From: Enterococcus columbae
GTDB taxonomy: Bacteria > Bacillota > Bacilli > Lactobacillales > Enterococcaceae
Direction of reading: 5' to 3'
NCBI GenBank assembly: GCA_020742395.1
Contig: DYWZ01000096.1
Span: 1 to 58,713 of the forward strand
DNA length: 58,713 nt
The notes beneath the pieces were generated by a model. It did not search any database and was not told where the DNA came from. It was given only the letters and a program-made list of their open reading frames with translations. The position numbers were made by a program, and so were the translations under genes. The number at the start of each line of letters is the position of its first letter. Position 1 is the first letter of the stretch. Below, piece by piece: positions 49,446-58,713 of the stretch.

Positions 49446-51146
49446 TTGAAAAAATTGAATAAAAGATACTTATGGTATGGCCTAGTAATGGTCATTTTAT
49501 TAATACCAGCATTTATATATTTGACTAAGAGCGAAAGTAGCACTCAGCAAATTGCCCAAACAACTCAAACGAATTATACCCAGCAATTAGTATCAACTAA
49601 AGGCGACAATATTCAAGCGCTTGATTACAGTGATTTAAATATTGATAGTGTAAACCAAATTTATAATGTTGCTACTCAAGAAAAAATTCAAAATAAATTA
49701 TTACAATTAACTGAAAGTACACAGGCTAGTTTTAGTCAACCTTTAATTGTGAGTAATCCTTATTTAACCAATACAACAGGGTTATATATAGCCTTTTTTA
49801 CCGATGAACCAGTAAAAATTTCTTATGAAATTAAAACAGATAATCTATCAACTTATGAAAATGAACTATACAATAGTAATGGCGAATATAGTACAACACA
49901 CCAATATCAATTAATTGGTAGTATAGCAAATCAAGATAATTTAATTACATTGTATGCTACTAATCAATCTGGTGAACAGTCGACCTATCAATTTCATTAT
50001 ACACCACCAAAATTAGCAACTATTGATCAAATTAGCTACGAAACAACAGATGGGCAAAGTACTGGTGAGTTATCTGATGGTTTGTATGCTGTCATTGGTA
50101 ATAAAGCAGATGATTCTAGAGCAACCTATTTAGTCGATAATGATGGTTATATTCGTGCAGAAATACCTATCATTAATTACAATTCCATGCGTTTAACCTT
50201 TAATAATCAACAAGAAATGTATTTTGCTCTATCTACCACGAAAATTGCCAAAGTCAATCGATTGGGGCAAGTTTTACAAGTGATTGATTTATCAGAGACT
50301 GACTATCTACTGCATCATGATTATATATTGACTGATGATAATCAAATCATTGCCTTAGCTACTAGTAAGAGTGCGAAAAAAGCTGAAGGATTAGTGGAAG
50401 ATAGAATTATCAAGATTGATTTGAATAATAACCAGCAAGTTAGCGAAATCGCTAATTTTAAAGAGTTATTACCTGATTTATACAACGTAGCCACTGATTT
50501 AGAAGAGCATAGTAATAATAAAGGATTATGGGATCCTGTACATCTAAACAGTATTCAGCAAACAGAAGATGGTCAATTAATCATCAGCTCACGTGAAACA
50601 TCAACAATTATCAAATTAAAGCGTAATGAACAAGAAAATTATAATGTTGAGTACTTAATTGGCGATACAAACATCTGGAAGCAAATAGGAGATACCGGAG
50701 AGTTATTGTTGGAAAAGGTGGGAAATTTTACTTCTCAATTTGGTCAACATAGTATTACTTATGAAACTAGTGATCAACTAGCCGATGGACAGTATTACCT
50801 ATATTTCTTTAATAATAATTCTACAATAATGGATTCAAGAAGTGATTTTTCTTTAGCTAAGATTGCTGACAAAACAGCAGGGAAACAATCAAAATATATG
50901 AAGTATTTAGTAGATGAAAACACCAAAACCTACCAACTAGTCCAAAGTTTTGATGTTCCATATTCAGCCTATGTATCTAGTGTTCAACAATTCAATAATA
51001 ATATCATCGTAGACTCAGGGCAGCAATCAGTATTTGCCGAATATGATGCTAATGGAAGTTTAATAAGAAGTTTTGGACATCCAGTTGCTACGCAGTATCT
51101 ATATCGCGTCTTTAAGTATGATTTTAAACAATTTTATTTTAATTAA
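49446..51146 (+). CDS. Membrane-anchored aryl-sulfate sulfotransferase (ASST) family protein
   Basis: 566 residues from a TTG preceded by GGGAAGAGGG. An N-terminal membrane anchor (~8-26) is followed by a Ser/Thr/Gln-rich region and then the beta-propeller. Family residues are visible: LLHHDYI, WDPVHLNSI (His plus Asn), IISSRETSTIIKL (Arg) and FGQHSITYE, corresponding to the His/Arg set of AssT, where the last His is the sulphated nucleophile. The family transfers sulphate between phenolic compounds without PAPS. The extracytoplasmic position fits. No dsbL/dsbI-like partners are seen. Confidence 0.78.
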   Translation: MKKLNKRYLWYGLVMVILLIPAFIYLTKSESSTQQIAQTTQTNYTQQLVSTKGDNIQALDYSDLNIDSVNQIYNVATQEKIQNKLLQLTESTQASFSQPLIVSNPYLTNTTGLYIAFFTDEPVKISYEIKTDNLSTYENELYNSNGEYSTTHQYQLIGSIANQDNLITLYATNQSGEQSTYQFHYTPPKLATIDQISYETTDGQSTGELSDGLYAVIGNKADDSRATYLVDNDGYIRAEIPIINYNSMRLTFNNQQEMYFALSTTKIAKVNRLGQVLQVIDLSETDYLLHHDYILTDDNQIIALATSKSAKKAEGLVEDRIIKIDLNNNQQVSEIANFKELLPDLYNVATDLEEHSNNKGLWDPVHLNSIQQTEDGQLIISSRETSTIIKLKRNEQENYNVEYLIGDTNIWKQIGDTGELLLEKVGNFTSQFGQHSITYETSDQLADGQYYLYFFNNNSTIMDSRSDFSLAKIADKTAGKQSKYMKYLVDENTKTYQLVQSFDVPYSAYVSSVQQFNNNIIVDSGQQSVFAEYDANGSLIRSFGHPVATQYLYRVFKYDFKQFYFN

Positions 51147-51192
51147 AAAATCACAAGGATTTTCATTTTATTCTGAAAGTCCTTGTGATTTT
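51147..51192 (+). terminator. Intrinsic terminator after the ASST gene
   Basis: AAAATCACAAGGA...TTC (51147-51163) pairs with GAAAGTCCTTGTGATTTT (51175-51192), one base after the gene. Confidence 0.85.
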
Positions 51193-51297
51193 AGTTTACA
51201 TAATAATATTATACTGCGTTTGTTTTAACTGTTTACTTATGATACAATACAAAAACAAATCTATTACATACATTATAGTGTTTAGGAGGGGAATAAT

Positions 51298-52323
51298 GTG
51301 ATTTCTTTTGAATCAGACTATACCGAAGGAGCACATTCAAAAATTCTTCAAAAATTATTAAATACAAACTTTGAACAACAACCAGGTTATGGAAATGATT
51401 GTTATACGCTTAGTGCAAAAGAAAAAATTAAGCAAATTTGTCAATTACCAAATGCTGATGTTCATCTGCTAACCGGTGGTACTCAAACCAATCAAATAAT
51501 CATTGATACTATGTTAGCACCTTATGAAGGGGTGATTGCTGCTAAAACGGGGCACGTAGCCTCACATGAAGCTGGAGCAATTGAATATACAGGACATAAA
51601 GTTTTAACACTTCCTCACATTAATGGAAAAATAAATGCTGAAGATTTACAAAGTTACTTAGCAAACTTTTATCAAGACGCGAATCATGAACATATGGTTT
51701 TTCCAGGGATGGTTTACATTTCACAACCAACTGAATATGGGACACTTTATACTAAAGAAGAATTAATTCAACTTGCTGATACTTGTCATAATTATCAAAT
51801 TCCATTGTTTATTGATGGCGCTAGATTAGGATATGGTTTAATGGCTGATGATTGTGACCATACAATTGCAGATATTGCGCAACTTGCTGATGTATTTTAT
51901 ATTGGTGGCACTAAAATAGGCGCGCTATGTGGAGAAGCAGTGGTGTTTACTAAAGGAAATACACCAAAGCACTTCGTAACACAAATTAAACAGCATGGGG
52001 CTTTATTAGCTAAGGGACGATTATTGGGCATTCAATTTGATACTTTGTTTACAGATGATTTATATTTCTCAATTAGCCGACATGCAATTGAATGTGCCAA
52101 TAAAGTACGAGAAATTGTGCAAGCTAAAAACTATCCATTCTATATTGAAAATTCAACTAACCAAATCTTTATTATCATTAGTGATGATAAATTGGCTGCT
52201 ATGAAGGATCAATTGCGTGTTAGTTTTTGGGAAAAATATGATGAAACTCATACAGTTATCCGCATTGCGACTAGTTGGGCAACTACTTTAGAAGCAATCG
52301 AGACTTTAGAAGAAATTTTATAA
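51298..52323 (+). CDS. Threonine aldolase / beta-eliminating lyase family PLP enzyme
   Basis: 341 residues from GTG 51298, seven bases after GGAGGG. PLP fold-type I features: TGGTQTNQIIIDTML (phosphate loop), GHVASHEAGAIEYTGHKV, FIDGARLGYGLM (Asp for the pyridine nitrogen) and YIGGTKIGALCGEAVV (the internal-aldimine Lys). The family cleaves L-threonine or L-allo-threonine to glycine and acetaldehyde. A close alternative is another beta-eliminating lyase. Monocistronic, with terminators on both sides. Confidence 0.87.
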   Translation: MISFESDYTEGAHSKILQKLLNTNFEQQPGYGNDCYTLSAKEKIKQICQLPNADVHLLTGGTQTNQIIIDTMLAPYEGVIAAKTGHVASHEAGAIEYTGHKVLTLPHINGKINAEDLQSYLANFYQDANHEHMVFPGMVYISQPTEYGTLYTKEELIQLADTCHNYQIPLFIDGARLGYGLMADDCDHTIADIAQLADVFYIGGTKIGALCGEAVVFTKGNTPKHFVTQIKQHGALLAKGRLLGIQFDTLFTDDLYFSISRHAIECANKVREIVQAKNYPFYIENSTNQIFIIISDDKLAAMKDQLRVSFWEKYDETHTVIRIATSWATTLEAIETLEEIL

Positions 52324-52346
52324 TCTTTTTTTATATAGAATTAAAA

Positions 52347-52376
52347 TAGCGTAGCGGTGATTAGACTGCTACGCTA
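52347..52376. terminator. Terminator between converging genes
   Basis: TAGCGTAGC (52347-52355) pairs with GCTACGCTA (52368-52376); the flanks are T- or A-rich on both sides, so it can serve the threonine-aldolase-like gene and xerS. Confidence 0.75.
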
Positions 52377-52397
52377 AAATTAATTGCTTTAAATCAA

Positions 52398-53519
52398 TTA
52401 ATCATATAGATGATTCATAATATTTACTTGTTCTTTAGCACCAATATGGGTATAAATACTTGTAGAATTGGTATTATTTTGACCTAAAAGCTGCGCTGTA
52501 GTGACTATAGAACCCGTTTTACGATAAATCTGAGTGCCCACTGAATGGCGTAATTTATGGGGAGTGGTTCTTTTATTATAAGCACTTGAATATTTGTCGA
52601 GCATTTTTTCAATCGCATTAGCTTTTAAACGTTTGGCTGCACCACCATAAGTCGATAAAAAGAGGGGTTGCACATTTTCAGTAACTTGATAGGTTGTCTT
52701 ACGTATCGCTAGATAATCAGTAATATAAGAAACCATAGGAGAGGCGACAGTTACCCAATCCATTTGACCACCTTTACGAATAACTCGGATACTTAATGAC
52801 TCATCACTCAATTCAAGATCTCGTAAATTAATATTAACCAATTCAGATAAACGAATGCCTGTTCCTAAGAACAAGCCGATAATCGCTAGATCTCGTATCT
52901 TATTTTTTTCAAAAAAGGCTACCGCTTGTCGACTAGCCAGCAATTTTTCATAGCGATTTTCTATAAAATCTAAAAAATCTAATCCTTCATTATCGAAAAA
53001 AATCATCGGTTCCATTTTTTTGGTACGAACACTCATTTTAACAGAATCATTAACATTTTTAACTCCTTGCATCTGATTGGATGATAAATAGGGAAGATTT
53101 GTCTCCTCATTAGTTGTAGTAGCTAAAAAATTAAACAAAGACCGTAATGATGTAAGACTGCGCTTAATCGTACTTTTAGACAGTCCTGGTAATTCATCAC
53201 CAGATTCCTCATACATTTTACGTTTATCAGCAGCTAAATTTTTCTTACGATTTTGCAGTTCACGTTTATACATACTTAAATCTTTTTCGCTCATTTTTTC
53301 CAAATCAGCAATTTCAACATCTTTAATCACAGTAGCTTTAGAGTAACTCTCACGAATCAGCCATTCTAAAAAACGCTTGATTTCTTTTTGATACTCAAAT
53401 AAAGTTACCGAAGAATAGTCTTCTTCAATTTTTTTTTGAAAATATTCTTGAATGAATAATGGTAAAGATGGTAGATTTTCTAAAACTTTGGCTTTAGCCG
53501 TAGCTTGTGTTGCTTGCAT
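52398..53519 (-). CDS. xerS: Tyrosine recombinase XerS
   Basis: 373 residues, slightly longer than streptococcal XerS; AAGGAGTG precedes ATG. The N-terminal SAM-like DNA-binding domain (~20-150) includes a Lys-rich insertion. Catalytic residues are seen in GTGIRLSELVNINLRD (Arg), TPHKLRHSVGTQIY (His-x-x-Arg) and QLLGQNNTNSTSIYTHIG (nucleophilic Tyr). XerS acts alone at a dif site to resolve chromosome dimers in streptococci and lactococci, instead of XerC/D. A dif-like site candidate lies just upstream of the gene. Confidence 0.9.
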   Translation of the reverse strand: MQATQATAKAKVLENLPSLPLFIQEYFQKKIEEDYSSVTLFEYQKEIKRFLEWLIRESYSKATVIKDVEIADLEKMSEKDLSMYKRELQNRKKNLAADKRKMYEESGDELPGLSKSTIKRSLTSLRSLFNFLATTTNEETNLPYLSSNQMQGVKNVNDSVKMSVRTKKMEPMIFFDNEGLDFLDFIENRYEKLLASRQAVAFFEKNKIRDLAIIGLFLGTGIRLSELVNINLRDLELSDESLSIRVIRKGGQMDWVTVASPMVSYITDYLAIRKTTYQVTENVQPLFLSTYGGAAKRLKANAIEKMLDKYSSAYNKRTTPHKLRHSVGTQIYRKTGSIVTTAQLLGQNNTNSTSIYTHIGAKEQVNIMNHLYD

Positions 53520-53539
53520 TTAACTAACACTCCTTATAA

Positions 53540-53572
53540 TTTCTAGAAAAAGTCTCTATAACCTCAAGAAAC
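53540..53572 (-). other. Candidate dif-like (difSL) recombination site
   Basis: About 20 bases upstream of xerS, the minus strand reads TTTCTTGA, a TTATAGAG centre, then TTTTTCTAGAAA. The imperfect inverted TTTC-TTGA/TCTAGAAA arms around an A/T-rich centre resemble streptococcal and lactococcal difSL, which also sits just upstream of xerS. I compared it from memory only; the match is partial. Confidence 0.4.
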
Positions 53573-54045
53573 TTTTAAAAAACTTTTATTATCTTGTAAA
53601 TTCTGTTGAAATCTGTGATGTTTAATCACTTTTTGTCTAAAACTTTTTATAAACTCTTCAAAATCTTTAGATAAAAACACTTGATTTCAACATATTTTTG
53701 CTATTTTAAAGTATCTTTGTGTTGATTTTATGAAAATAGCTGAAATAGGTATAGAATACACGAATTATATAGATGAGATATACTAGCTTTTATACATTAT
53801 TATGCTTTACAGAAAACAGTGATTTTCTATAAAAGTATATTTAGTATTATAGAGTGAATGCTATAAAAAATCAAGTATTCACCTATCTTAAATGCCTTTA
53901 TTTACAACCAATATTACTATATAAAAAAGGAATTTATTGGAAAGATTTTTGTGAGTTTTACTAATAAATGTATTGAATAGATCAAGTACAGCCAATAAAC
54001 AAAGATTTTTTTATAAATGAATTTAAAATTGAGGAAAAATGAAAT
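53573..54045. other. Very AT-rich intergenic region upstream of xerS
   Basis: About 470 bases with no sustained frame on either strand. It contains many short A/T direct and inverted repeats but no recognisable RNA gene or mobile-element end. If the neighbouring site is dif, this would be terminus-proximal DNA. Confidence 0.5.
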
Positions 54046-54078
54046 AAAAAAAGAAGAGAAATCCAAATTTCTCTTCTT
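54046..54078 (-). terminator. Terminator of the rnz-SDR-recJ-apt cluster
   Basis: AAGAAGAGAAAT (54051-54062) pairs with ATTTCTCTTCTT (54067-54078); the minus-strand product ends in a U run templated by 54046-54050. It lies 20 bases beyond the apt stop. Confidence 0.85.
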
Positions 54079-54097
54079 AAATAGACTGTTTTAATGA

Positions 54098-54610
54098 TTA
54101 GTAATCCATTAAAGTGATAATATCATAATCTTTGATTTTATCACGACCATTTAAATCGTTTAATTCGATTAAAAATGCACAACCAGCAACCACGCCGCCA
54201 AGTTTTTCAACTAATTCGATTGTTGCTTTGATTGTTCCACCAGTTGCTAGTAAATCATCACAAATTAAGACACGTTGACCAGGTTTAATCGCATCTTCAT
54301 GGATTGTTAATGTATCTGAACCATATTCTAAATCGTAAGATACTTCAATTGTTTTTCTTGGCAATTTACCTTTTTTACGTACAGGTGCAAAACCTACACC
54401 TAATTCGTAAGCGACTGGACAACCAACAATAAAACCACGTGCTTCTGGTCCAACAACCATATCGATTTGTTTTTCTTTTGCGTATTCAACGATTTGATGA
54501 GTTGCATAACGATAAGCTTCTCCATCAGCCATCAACGGTGAAATATCACGGAAGATAATACCTTCTGAAGGATAATTAGGGATACTAGCAATGTAATCTC
54601 TTAAGTTCAT
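54098..54610 (-). CDS. apt: Adenine phosphoribosyltransferase
   Basis: 170 residues from ATG 54610, the usual length for the family; an ATG at 54619 is only three bases from AGGAGG. The PRPP motif [20 protein letters not shown] is near 115-134. [20 protein letters not shown] and [20 protein letters not shown] are family hallmarks. It salvages adenine to AMP. It is the last gene of a minus-strand cluster, 7-17 bases after recJ. Confidence 0.96.
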   Translation of the reverse strand: MNLRDYIASIPNYPSEGIIFRDISPLMADGEAYRYATHQIVEYAKEKQIDMVVGPEARGFIVGCPVAYELGVGFAPVRKKGKLPRKTIEVSYDLEYGSDTLTIHEDAIKPGQRVLICDDLLATGGTIKATIELVEKLGGVVAGCAFLIELNDLNGRDKIKDYDIITLMDY

Positions 54611-54626
54611 ATTATTCATGTTCCTC

Positions 54627-56924
54627 CTACGAATTGTTTAACCAATTCTTCAATACATCTAGACTAGATAATAGTAAAAACTCTTCTGTCTTGATTTTTT
54701 GATTTCTTTTCTGATATATCGGACTTTCTGTCAAGTCACGTTTAGTTGGTGTCTCAACGTAACTTAACACGCCATCATCTATTGTAACAAATTTTAGTTC
54801 AAAAAACACCTGAATCATAAAAATTAATAATTTTTTGGGAATTTTTAAGTAAGCTGCAATCATATCTAGCTTATAACGTACATCTAAACGCTTTTGCTGC
54901 TTAATAAACTGAAATAGCTTTGCATATTGTTCCCTGCTACCTAAACCATCCAGATAGGCATCTTCATGTGTATAGCACACAAAATAAATTCTAGAAACAG
55001 CTGATTTTTGATAAATGATTTGATAACTTTCAACATCTTGTGGGCAATCTAAAAAGACGAGTTGTTCGCAACTTGGTAATTCAGCCATTTGTAATAAATC
55101 ATCAGCTAAATAAATCGGTTGCGTGATATGATTGGCAAATCGTTCAGCGTTTTTAGTAAAGCTAGCCACATAAAGTGTCGGTTGTTCAAAATTAAGCTGT
55201 GTAAAGTATTTTTTGGCTCGAAAATCAAATACTTGTATATCTGTGATAGCGAAATCAGTCAACATTAATTGTGGATTTTGTTTTCCATTCCACTCGTTCA
55301 TACTTAACTGCCCAACTATTTGTAAGTCATTTGAACCAATCTCATCTATATAAGAGCCAAAACCAAACCCAATGACATCTAAATAATTTGCATTTTCATC
55401 AGCTACTTGAAGTTTTAAATGTGCATTATTCACGCCAATTGCACGTTTAGCTGTTACTTGGGCAGCTTCTAACCAAAAAATTGGACGCGTATGATCCATA
55501 CCAAATGGACTAAGTCGATTGATTTCATTAATAAAATCAACAGAAATCGTACTAATTGCTATTTTTGCATCAATCTTTAAAGGTAAGCCTTTAGAAAAAT
55601 CAAGAGCAAGACGATTTACCTCTTGATTCAAATGATTTTGTAAATCTGCGATATTTTCAATTGGCATCGTTAAGCCTACCGCAGAATGATGACCACCAAA
55701 TTTTGTAAACAAATCACGTACTTTACTCATACTTGCAAACAAATTAAAAGTATCGACACTTCGACCAGAACCTTTTGCTGTACCATCTTCCTTATTAGTC
55801 AAAATAATCGTTGGTTTCCCAGTTTTTTTGACAATTTTTCCAGCGACAATTCCCAAAACACCTTCATGCCAATTATCGCCTACAATGACATGAACTTGAT
55901 TATTTTCATTAATTTTTTGACTTGCTTGTTCAACAATTTCATCAACAATATCTTTACGTTGCTGATTCCACTGATTAATTTGCTGAGCAAGCATTTGGGC
56001 TTCTGTTTCATCAAAGGTTAATAATAATTGAACGGCTGGATTAGGATCGGTCAATCGACCTAAGGCGTTTAATCGTGGTCCAATACCAAAACCAATTGAC
56101 TGTTCATCCAACTCATTAAGATTGAGATTACTTTCTTGGATGAGCGCTAATAAGCCAACACGATTCGTTTGTTGCATTAGTAATAATCCATGTTTGACTA
56201 AAATACGATTTTCATCAGTTAATGAAACCATATCAGCAATTGTTCCAATGGCAACTAATTCTAATAATTCAGTTGGAATTTCTTCTAGTAACGCACAGGC
56301 TAATTTAAATGCGACCCCTACCCCGGCTAGTTCTTTAAATGGATAGTTACCGTTTGGATGCTTGGGATGAATAATAGCATAGGCATTTGGTAATTCTTCA
56401 GGTAATTCATGATGGTCTGTAACAATCACATCAACTCCCTGACTATTTGCATATTCAATTGCCTCATGACCGGCTACACCATTATCTACAGTTAATATCA
56501 AACTATGTCCTTCAGCAATTTTTTCAGCGTAAACTGCTTGATTCGGCCCGTAACCATCTTTAAAACGATTTGGTAAATAATAAGTCACATCTGCCCCTAA
56601 ACTAATCAACGTTTCGACAATCACCGTTGTACTTGTAATACCGTCTGCATCATAGTCACCATAAACTAAAATTTTTTCTCCAGACATAATTGCATCATTT
56701 AAACGTTCAACAGCTTTATCCATATCATAGAGTAGATATGGATCATATAAATCTTGTAAATCAGCATGTAAAAAACGTGCTAAGGCATCTGGTGTTTGAA
56801 TACCACGTTGCCATAAAATTTGTTGTATACCATCAGATAATCCTTGCTGACTAGCAAAATCAACAAATGGTTGGCTCAATTCTATCTTTTCGGGTAAAAT
56901 CCATTGATTTTTTGCTTCCTTCAA
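54627..56924 (-). CDS. recJ: Single-stranded-DNA-specific exonuclease RecJ
   Basis: 765 residues from a TTG with AGAGGAAA about nine bases upstream. The DHH phosphoesterase motifs are present: [14 protein letters not shown] (motif I), [22 protein letters not shown] (DHH) and [14 protein letters not shown], and the DHHA1 domain [11 protein letters not shown]. An OB-fold domain (~470-560) and a C-terminal RecJ_C-type domain of ~200 residues, typical of Firmicutes, follow. It degrades ssDNA 5'-3' in recombination and mismatch repair. Confidence 0.95.
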   Translation of the reverse strand: MKEAKNQWILPEKIELSQPFVDFASQQGLSDGIQQILWQRGIQTPDALARFLHADLQDLYDPYLLYDMDKAVERLNDAIMSGEKILVYGDYDADGITSTTVIVETLISLGADVTYYLPNRFKDGYGPNQAVYAEKIAEGHSLILTVDNGVAGHEAIEYANSQGVDVIVTDHHELPEELPNAYAIIHPKHPNGNYPFKELAGVGVAFKLACALLEEIPTELLELVAIGTIADMVSLTDENRILVKHGLLLMQQTNRVGLLALIQESNLNLNELDEQSIGFGIGPRLNALGRLTDPNPAVQLLLTFDETEAQMLAQQINQWNQQRKDIVDEIVEQASQKINENNQVHVIVGDNWHEGVLGIVAGKIVKKTGKPTIILTNKEDGTAKGSGRSVDTFNLFASMSKVRDLFTKFGGHHSAVGLTMPIENIADLQNHLNQEVNRLALDFSKGLPLKIDAKIAISTISVDFINEINRLSPFGMDHTRPIFWLEAAQVTAKRAIGVNNAHLKLQVADENANYLDVIGFGFGSYIDEIGSNDLQIVGQLSMNEWNGKQNPQLMLTDFAITDIQVFDFRAKKYFTQLNFEQPTLYVASFTKNAERFANHITQPIYLADDLLQMAELPSCEQLVFLDCPQDVESYQIIYQKSAVSRIYFVCYTHEDAYLDGLGSREQYAKLFQFIKQQKRLDVRYKLDMIAAYLKIPKKLLIFMIQVFFELKFVTIDDGVLSYVETPTKRDLTESPIYQKRNQKIKTEEFLLLSSLDVLKNWLNNS

Positions 56925-56941
56925 AATACTTGTTTCCTCTT

Positions 56942-57730
56942 CTATTTTTTATTAAAGATACCTCCAGCTAAATAATCACCTAATCTTGGAAATACTTGAT
57001 ACAAAATAGCTGCGGCATTCATGATTTGTGGACGATTAATTTCTCTTTTATTCTTTCCAATAACACTTACAATTTCTTCAGCTAAACGATCAGCCTGTAA
57101 AACATAACTACCTAATTTATCTAGATAATTTCCTTCCGGATCAGCAATGTTGAAAAAGTTCGTTTCAATTGGACCAGGATTTACCGTAGTTACTTTAATC
57201 CCAAAAGGCTTTAATTCTAGACGTAAAGCATTTGAAAAGCCGATTACAGCATATTTGGTAGCTGAATAAATTGTAGATTTAGGTGTAGCCATCTTACCTG
57301 CCATCGAAGCAATATTGATAATATGACCACTTTGTTTATTCAACATTTTAACGGCTATTTTTTGTGTTAACAGCATCATTCCTAAAATATTTACTTCAAA
57401 CATACTACGTGCTTTTTGCATATCGAATTGAAGAAATTCTTCAAACAAACCAAACCCAGCATTATTTACCAAACAATCAACCTTTTCAACATTGGTAAAA
57501 ATTGATTGCACTAAATAATCAATGCTTTGTGGATCAGACATATCCACTCTAAACGCATAACAAGGTTGTCCACTTAATTCTTCACACATCGCTTTGACTT
57601 GTAGTAATTTATCTGTACTACGCGCACAAGCGATCACACTTGCTCCTTTGGCTGCTGCTTGGTAACAAATTTGTTCACCTAAACCAGAAGAGGCACCTGT
57701 TACTAATACTGTTTTACCCTTTAATTTCAT
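56942..57730 (-). CDS. Short-chain dehydrogenase/reductase (SDR)
   Basis: About 262 residues. ATG 57730 is preferred because the GAAAGGA site is too close to the ATG at 57739. The NAD(P) loop [11 protein letters not shown] is at about 10-20, [10 protein letters not shown] in the NNAG position, and the catalytic Ser/Tyr/Lys in [24 protein letters not shown]. It resembles the classical DltE/YqjQ-like SDRs often found between rnz and recJ in Firmicutes. Substrate unknown. It overlaps rnz by 17 bases. Confidence 0.9.
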   Translation of the reverse strand: MKLKGKTVLVTGASSGLGEQICYQAAAKGASVIACARSTDKLLQVKAMCEELSGQPCYAFRVDMSDPQSIDYLVQSIFTNVEKVDCLVNNAGFGLFEEFLQFDMQKARSMFEVNILGMMLLTQKIAVKMLNKQSGHIINIASMAGKMATPKSTIYSATKYAVIGFSNALRLELKPFGIKVTTVNPGPIETNFFNIADPEGNYLDKLGSYVLQADRLAEEIVSVIGKNKREINRPQIMNAAAILYQVFPRLGDYLAGGIFNKK

Positions 57731-58670
57731 TTGAATCATTTCCTTTCTCTAGAGGAATTGTAAAACTCCATAAATCTTTGGCAACCAATGTATTCGGAAA
57801 AATCTCACGGGCTTCTTCAGCTAGCTGAGTTAAATCACTATTCATATATCTTGAACTAATATGAGTCAAGATTAACTGTTTGGCCTGTGCTTGCTTAGCA
57901 ACTTGGGCAGCCTGATGCGTTGTTGAATGAAAATAGGCCTTAGCAAGTTTGCTTTCTTTTTTGTTAAAGGTACTTTCATGGACCAAAACATCTGCGTTCT
58001 TTGCTAATTCAATTGAGTTAGCATGGAAACGTGTATCACCTAAAATAGTGATGATTCTACCTTTGTGGGCTTGACCAACAAAATCAGCGCCATTAATTAC
58101 TTGGCCATTTGGCAAAGTGACTAGTTCACCTTTTTTGATTTGACCATAAATTGGTCCAGGCATGATGCCTAACGATTGCAATTTATCCACTTGTAATTCC
58201 CCTGCGTGGTCAGCTTCAGTAATACGATAGCCATAAGATTCAATCCCATGATCTAGTTTTTTTACCTCGACTTTAAATTGCCCATCGTCAAAAATAACTT
58301 GATTATCAGCTATTTCTATATATTCAATCGGATAAGCTAAGCGTGTTTTGGATATTCTCAAGCTTGTTTTGATATATTCTTCAATTCCTTTTGGACCGTA
58401 GATTTCAAGTTTTTCATCGCCACCTTGAAATGAGCGACTGCTTAATAAACCAGGTAAACCAAAAATATGATCGCCATGTAAATGTGTAATAAAAATTTTT
58501 TCGATTTTTCGTGGACGTAGGTTAGATTTTAAAATTTGCATCTGTGTTCCCTCGCCACAATCAAATAACCAGACAGCATTACGCTCATCTAATAATTTTA
58601 ACGCAATACTACTTACCGTTCTATGCTTAGCAGGAACACCGGCACCTGTCCCTAAAAATTCTAATTCCAT
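57714..58670 (-). CDS. rnz: Ribonuclease Z
   Basis: 318 residues, normal length; GAGG lies eight bases before ATG. The metallo-beta-lactamase signature [15 protein letters not shown] is at about 62-76. Further metal ligands lie in [11 protein letters not shown] (Asp) and ILTHISSRY (His). The exosite segment [10 protein letters not shown] is present. It cleaves pre-tRNA 3' trailers lacking encoded CCA. First visible gene of the rnz-SDR-recJ-apt cluster. Confidence 0.95.
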   Translation of the reverse strand: MELEFLGTGAGVPAKHRTVSSIALKLLDERNAVWLFDCGEGTQMQILKSNLRPRKIEKIFITHLHGDHIFGLPGLLSSRSFQGGDEKLEIYGPKGIEEYIKTSLRISKTRLAYPIEYIEIADNQVIFDDGQFKVEVKKLDHGIESYGYRITEADHAGELQVDKLQSLGIMPGPIYGQIKKGELVTLPNGQVINGADFVGQAHKGRIITILGDTRFHANSIELAKNADVLVHESTFNKKESKLAKAYFHSTTHQAAQVAKQAQAKQLILTHISSRYMNSDLTQLAEEAREIFPNTLVAKDLWSFTIPLEKGNDSNEIKG

Positions 58671-58713
58671 TAATTAAACCTCATTTTATAGTCAATTACC
58701 TTATAATTTTATC

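Noticed and set aside
55686..56346. Plus-strand frames inside recJ
   Set aside because: Antisense to the DHH and DHHA1 domains of RecJ; low-complexity products without start signals.

Overview
The window is a low-GC Firmicute chromosome segment that reads as Lactobacillales, most probably family Enterococcaceae. Evidence: an EbsA-like protein next to an RNase H-like gene and fhs, a PyrR-controlled pyr operon with a type 1B dihydroorotate dehydrogenase (pyrK/pyrD), XerS rather than XerC/D, a shikimate/Phe/Tyr operon, many TTG/GTG starts with strong AGGAGG sites, and A+T-rich intergenic DNA. The genus cannot be fixed from sequence reading alone; an Enterococcus-, Melissococcus- or Vagococcus-like organism fits.

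Layout. 1-131 is the end of an IS3/IS150-type element, inserted in the adenylation domain of a nonribosomal peptide synthetase whose 3' part (A-PCP-C) runs to 2922. 3-16 kb is accessory/housekeeping DNA: a NUDIX hydrolase, a GNAT, a membrane protein, an FAH-family enzyme, a DHA2 drug exporter with a DUF4811-like partner and a divergent MerR regulator around a 27-bp palindrome, a small internally deleted IS (about 320 bp) with terminal repeats and target duplication, a broken marR, a GntR regulator, a second MFS exporter, a CDF metal transporter, cardiolipin synthase, an RNase H-like protein and EbsA. 16.4-20.3 kb carries fhs, a CBS-domain protein, lspA and an RluD-type pseudouridine synthase. 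20.4-30.8 kb is a complete UMP operon (pyrR-B-C-carA-carB-pyrK-D-F-E) behind one PyrR attenuator. An alpha-carbonic anhydrase and rqcH follow, convergent.

33.6-45.1 kb is the most interesting part. A three-gene ABC importer and an eight-gene aromatic operon (aroE-aroF-aroB-aroC-tyrA-aroA-aroK-pheA) lie in tandem. Each starts with a good sigma-A promoter, a tiny leader ORF with its own Shine-Dalgarno, and a set of mutually exclusive RNA hairpins ending in intrinsic terminators. The first leader peptide (19 aa) carries two Trp codons near its end; the second (18 aa) carries five Phe/Tyr codons in its last seven residues. The two leaders share stem sequences, so they look like paralogous ribosome-mediated attenuators, one sensing Trp and the other Phe/Tyr, in a group where T-box control of such genes is the usual expectation.

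45.2-58.7 kb holds an LCP cell-wall ligase, a DegV protein, a small membrane protein, a YgbA/NOSP-like protein with a YdcZ-type DMT transporter, a membrane-anchored aryl-sulfate sulfotransferase, a threonine-aldolase-like enzyme, xerS with a candidate dif-like site just upstream, and a minus-strand apt-recJ-SDR-rnz cluster. I saw no tRNA, rRNA or CRISPR array.
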